Source: an uncultured Gemmiger sp. (GTDB lineage: Bacteria; Bacillota; Clostridia; Oscillospirales; Ruminococcaceae). From it: a stretch of 64,000 nucleotides of DNA. This document shows positions 62,346 through 64,000 of the stretch, piece by piece; within the stretch, counting starts at the first letter, position 1, and each line of letters starts with the position of its first letter. A model generated the notes under the pieces. The model was not told the origin of the DNA, did not search any database, and worked only from the letters and a program-made list of their open reading frames with translations. The stretch spans positions 248,001 to 312,000 of the forward strand of contig CALXHQ010000002.1 in NCBI GenBank assembly GCA_944388145.1. Reading direction: 5' to 3'. The position numbers and the translations under genes are program-made.

Positions 62346-63335
62346 TCAGGTGGATTCCCGCCGCACAAAGGCGCCGGGCACCAGCGTGGTGGGCGCCAGG
62401 GGGGATTTGCCGTTCAATTTGCGGCGCAGCTGGCTGACCACCGCGTGGGCCATGCCGTTCACATCCAGGCGGTAGCTGGTCAGCTGGGGGCGGCAGATGG
62501 TGGAAAAGCGGTAGTCATCGTAGCCGGTCACCGCAATATCCTCAGGGATGCGGTATCCCTCCCGTTTGAGCCGCTCCACCAGGTTAAAGCCCACCTCGTC
62601 GCAATTGCAGACAAAGGCGTCCGGCATCTCCCGGGGCAGCTGCAGCGGGACCCACCTGCCGTCGGGGCCGCGGTCCTCCAGCCGCCAGTCAGCCCGGGGC
62701 TCGATCCCGGCGCTGAGCAGCGCCCGGCAGTAGCCCAGGTAGCGGTCCATAATGGAGCTGGTGGCCAGGATGCTGCCCACAAAGCCGATGCGGGTATGCC
62801 CCAGCTCGATCAGGTGCTGGGTCATCTGATAGCCGCCGCTGGTATTGTCGCTCAGGACACTGTCGCCGGCAATGGCGTCGTCATAAAAGTCCAGGAACAT
62901 ATAGGGCAGGCTGTACTGCAGCACCGTGCTGATGTAGCGGCGGCGCAGCTCCCCCATAAAGATCAGGGCGTCCACCTTGCGGCTGGTCAGCAGGGTGGGC
63001 ATGGTGCAGGTCTGCTCGGCCTGGGGCATGATGATCTCCATCATACAATTATATCCGATAGCCCCGCAGCAGTTGACCACCGCCCGGTACAGGCTGGAAT
63101 AGAACGCGCTGTCATCAAAATGGCGGTCCGCCACCAGAATGCCGATGTTGGCGGTGCGGCGGGCGCCCTGATCGTTCCTGGGCGTCAGGGAATAGCCCAT
63201 CTCCTTGGCAGTGGCTTGGATTTTGGCGCGCATCTCGTCGCTGACGCCCTCCTTGCCGGAAAGCCCCTTGCTGACCGACACAATGCTGATGCCCAGCTTT
63301 TTGGCAATATCCGCCATCCGTACACTTTTTGCCAT
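62346..63335 (-). CDS. LacI family transcriptional repressor of the mannan locus
   Basis: Regulator of 329 residues. The N-terminal helix-turn-helix (VRMADIAKKLGISIVSVSKGLSG pattern) and hinge are typical; the sensor domain has IGILVADRHFDDSAFYSSL and DNTSGGYQMTQHLIELGHTRIGFVG. It lies between the mannan operon and a divergent esterase gene. All three promoters carry similar AT-rich sites, so it probably represses all of them and itself. The inducer is likely a mannooligosaccharide. Confidence 0.9.
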   Translation of the reverse strand: MAKSVRMADIAKKLGISIVSVSKGLSGKEGVSDEMRAKIQATAKEMGYSLTPRNDQGARRTANIGILVADRHFDDSAFYSSLYRAVVNCCGAIGYNCMMEIIMPQAEQTCTMPTLLTSRKVDALIFMGELRRRYISTVLQYSLPYMFLDFYDDAIAGDSVLSDNTSGGYQMTQHLIELGHTRIGFVGSILATSSIMDRYLGYCRALLSAGIEPRADWRLEDRGPDGRWVPLQLPREMPDAFVCNCDEVGFNLVERLKREGYRIPEDIAVTGYDDYRFSTICRPQLTSYRLDVNGMAHAVVSQLRRKLNGKSPLAPTTLVPGAFVRREST

Positions 63336-63447
63336 GGTACACTTCCCCTCTTTTCTGCGCCCGGTTGCCGGGCCGGTGCTGTTAACCCGCCGATCACCCG
63401 GCAGAGTGCGCGTTGCAGGGCGCGCATTTTTTAGTTAACTTAAATTT

Positions 63448-63476
63448 AGTATATCATCGCTTGTTAATCTCGTCAA
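63448..63476 (-). promoter_or_regulatory. lacI promoter
   Basis: Minus strand: TTGACG, 17 bases, TATACT. The operator-like site overlaps the -10 and start point, suggesting autoregulation. Confidence 0.78.
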
Positions 63477-63523
63477 TGTTGAACTAATTTTTTTGGTGTT
63501 TTTGCTTAATTTAGTACAACCTC

Positions 63524-63552
63524 TTGCAACATTCTGCCGGATGTGCTAGTCT
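63524..63552 (+). promoter_or_regulatory. Promoter of the divergent esterase gene
   Basis: TTGCAA, 17 bases, TAGTCT. Operator-like sites lie just upstream (63504) and just downstream (63560). Confidence 0.6.
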
Positions 63553-63626
63553 GTATCCAGTAACTTAAATTTTCTATCATCTTTTAAGTAACTTATAGTC
63601 GATATTCGGTTTGGAGGTTTTGTCCC

Positions 63627-64000
63627 ATGACCCGTTCTCCCCTCCGGTCACTGCCGCTGGTGCGGCCGCTGGGCCGCCATGCCCGCACAGACGGCCCGCT
63701 GACCCTGTTTTATACCGCCTCCGGCATCGAATGCCTGTTCACCGGCAGTGAGCTGCACCTCTGCCTGAACGCCGGCTTCTCGCTCTATGAGCCATGGCTC
63801 AGCGTAGAGCTCGACGGCGCCTGGATTGCCCGGTTCCCCGTTCCGGCGGGCGAGAGCGAGATCTGCCTGTTCCGGGGCATGACCCCCGGCGTCCCCAAAC
63901 ATGTGCGGGTGCTCAAGGATGTGCAGGCCATGCACGACGACCCCGGCCACTTTGTGCAGGTGACCGGCCTGGCCTTTGCCGGCGGCGAGTTTCTTCCCCT
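63627..64000 (+). CDS. CE2-like carbohydrate acetylesterase, N-terminal part (runs off the edge)
   Basis: Only the first ~124 residues are in the window. The region LTLFYTASGIECLFTGSELHLCL, the following VELDGAW strand and HVRVLKDVQAM resemble the N-terminal jelly-roll of CE2 esterases, whose SGNH catalytic domain would follow beyond 64000. ATG at 63627 with GGAGG ten bases upstream. No signal peptide. It is divergent from lacI. Acetylated mannan is the likely substrate. Confidence is limited because the catalytic part is not visible. Confidence 0.55.
   Translation, partial: MTRSPLRSLPLVRPLGRHARTDGPLTLFYTASGIECLFTGSELHLCLNAGFSLYEPWLSVELDGAWIARFPVPAGESEICLFRGMTPGVPKHVRVLKDVQAMHDDPGHFVQVTGLAFAGGEFLP

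Larger units (their letters stand above)
63433..63598. promoter_or_regulatory. Cluster of AT-rich operator-like sites
   Basis: Four related sites: AACTTAAATTTAGT (63437-63450), GCTTAATTTAGT (63504-63515), GTAACTTAAATTTTC (63560-63574) and TTTTAAGTAACTTA (63582-63595). The best one is nearly palindromic (ACTTAAATTTAGT). They flank or overlap the lacI and esterase promoters. The same motif is inside the operon promoter at 62145-62173. The 291-base gap 63336-63626 holds no gene. Confidence 0.65.

Noticed and set aside
62145..63552. CcpA cre sites in the mannan locus
   Set aside because: I looked for TGWAANCGNTNWCA-like sequences near the promoters and saw none convincing.

Overview
The window looks like chromosome of a GC-rich gut Clostridia species, most likely Oscillospiraceae/Ruminococcaceae in the Faecalibacterium-Subdoligranulum-Gemmiger neighbourhood. 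This is inferred from AAGGAGG-type ribosome sites, frequent TTG/GTG starts, sigma-A promoters with 16-18 bp spacers, a ClpE-type Clp ATPase, an ecfA1-ecfA2-ecfT-truA block and a gut-Firmicute mannan locus. No rRNA, tRNA, CRISPR, phage or transposase genes were seen.

Layout. (1) 1-3 kb, minus: an O-antigen-ligase/polymerase-like membrane protein and a membrane-anchored TPR-like protein. (2) 3.2-9.4 kb, plus: a complete sugar ABC transporter (ATPase, two permeases, an unusual binding lipoprotein with a C-terminal membrane anchor), then a Cys-rich lipoprotein. (3) 9.4-24.4 kb, almost all minus: NADAR protein, MATE exporter, galE, clpE with a metalloprotease-like lipoprotein and an AraC regulator, a CvpA protein, a DUF5711-like protein, truA, the ECF energising module and an RNA methyltransferase. 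(4) 24.6-39.7 kb, minus: ruvC-ruvA and ruvB, separated by about 13 kb of surface-polysaccharide genes. These include a GT11 alpha-1,2-fucosyltransferase and a GT6 (ABO-type) transferase with an NAN motif, a flippase, further glycosyltransferases, and a flippase-like/kinase-like fusion. (5) 40-44.7 kb, minus: pstSCAB-phoU. (6) 44.8-50.5 kb: a small lipoprotein, M18 aminopeptidase, GluQ-RS, a P1B-type ATPase homologue with degenerate catalytic motifs, and acylphosphatase. (7) 50.5-64 kb, minus: a mannan/galactoglucomannan locus. It runs LacI regulator, binding protein, two permeases, mannooligosaccharide phosphorylase (GH130), mannobiose/cellobiose 2-epimerase, mannosylglucose phosphorylase (GH130), SGNH acetylesterase, YesL-like protein and GH36 alpha-galactosidase. 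A divergent CE2-like esterase runs off the right edge.

How it works together. In the mannan locus, imported oligosaccharides would be deacetylated and degalactosylated inside the cell, epimerised at the reducing end, and split by phosphorolysis to mannose-1-phosphate and glucose. The transporter there has no ATPase of its own; the MsmK/UgpC-type ATPase at 3.3 kb is one candidate partner. AT-rich ACTTAAATTTAG-like sites sit in three promoters around lacI and are the likely operators.

The most novel-looking signals are two related, apparently structured non-coding elements (10-172 and 20582-20755) with covarying hairpins and conserved loops, the GT11+GT6 pair that could build a blood-group-like antigen, the degenerate P1B ATPase, and the flippase-like/kinase-like fusion.
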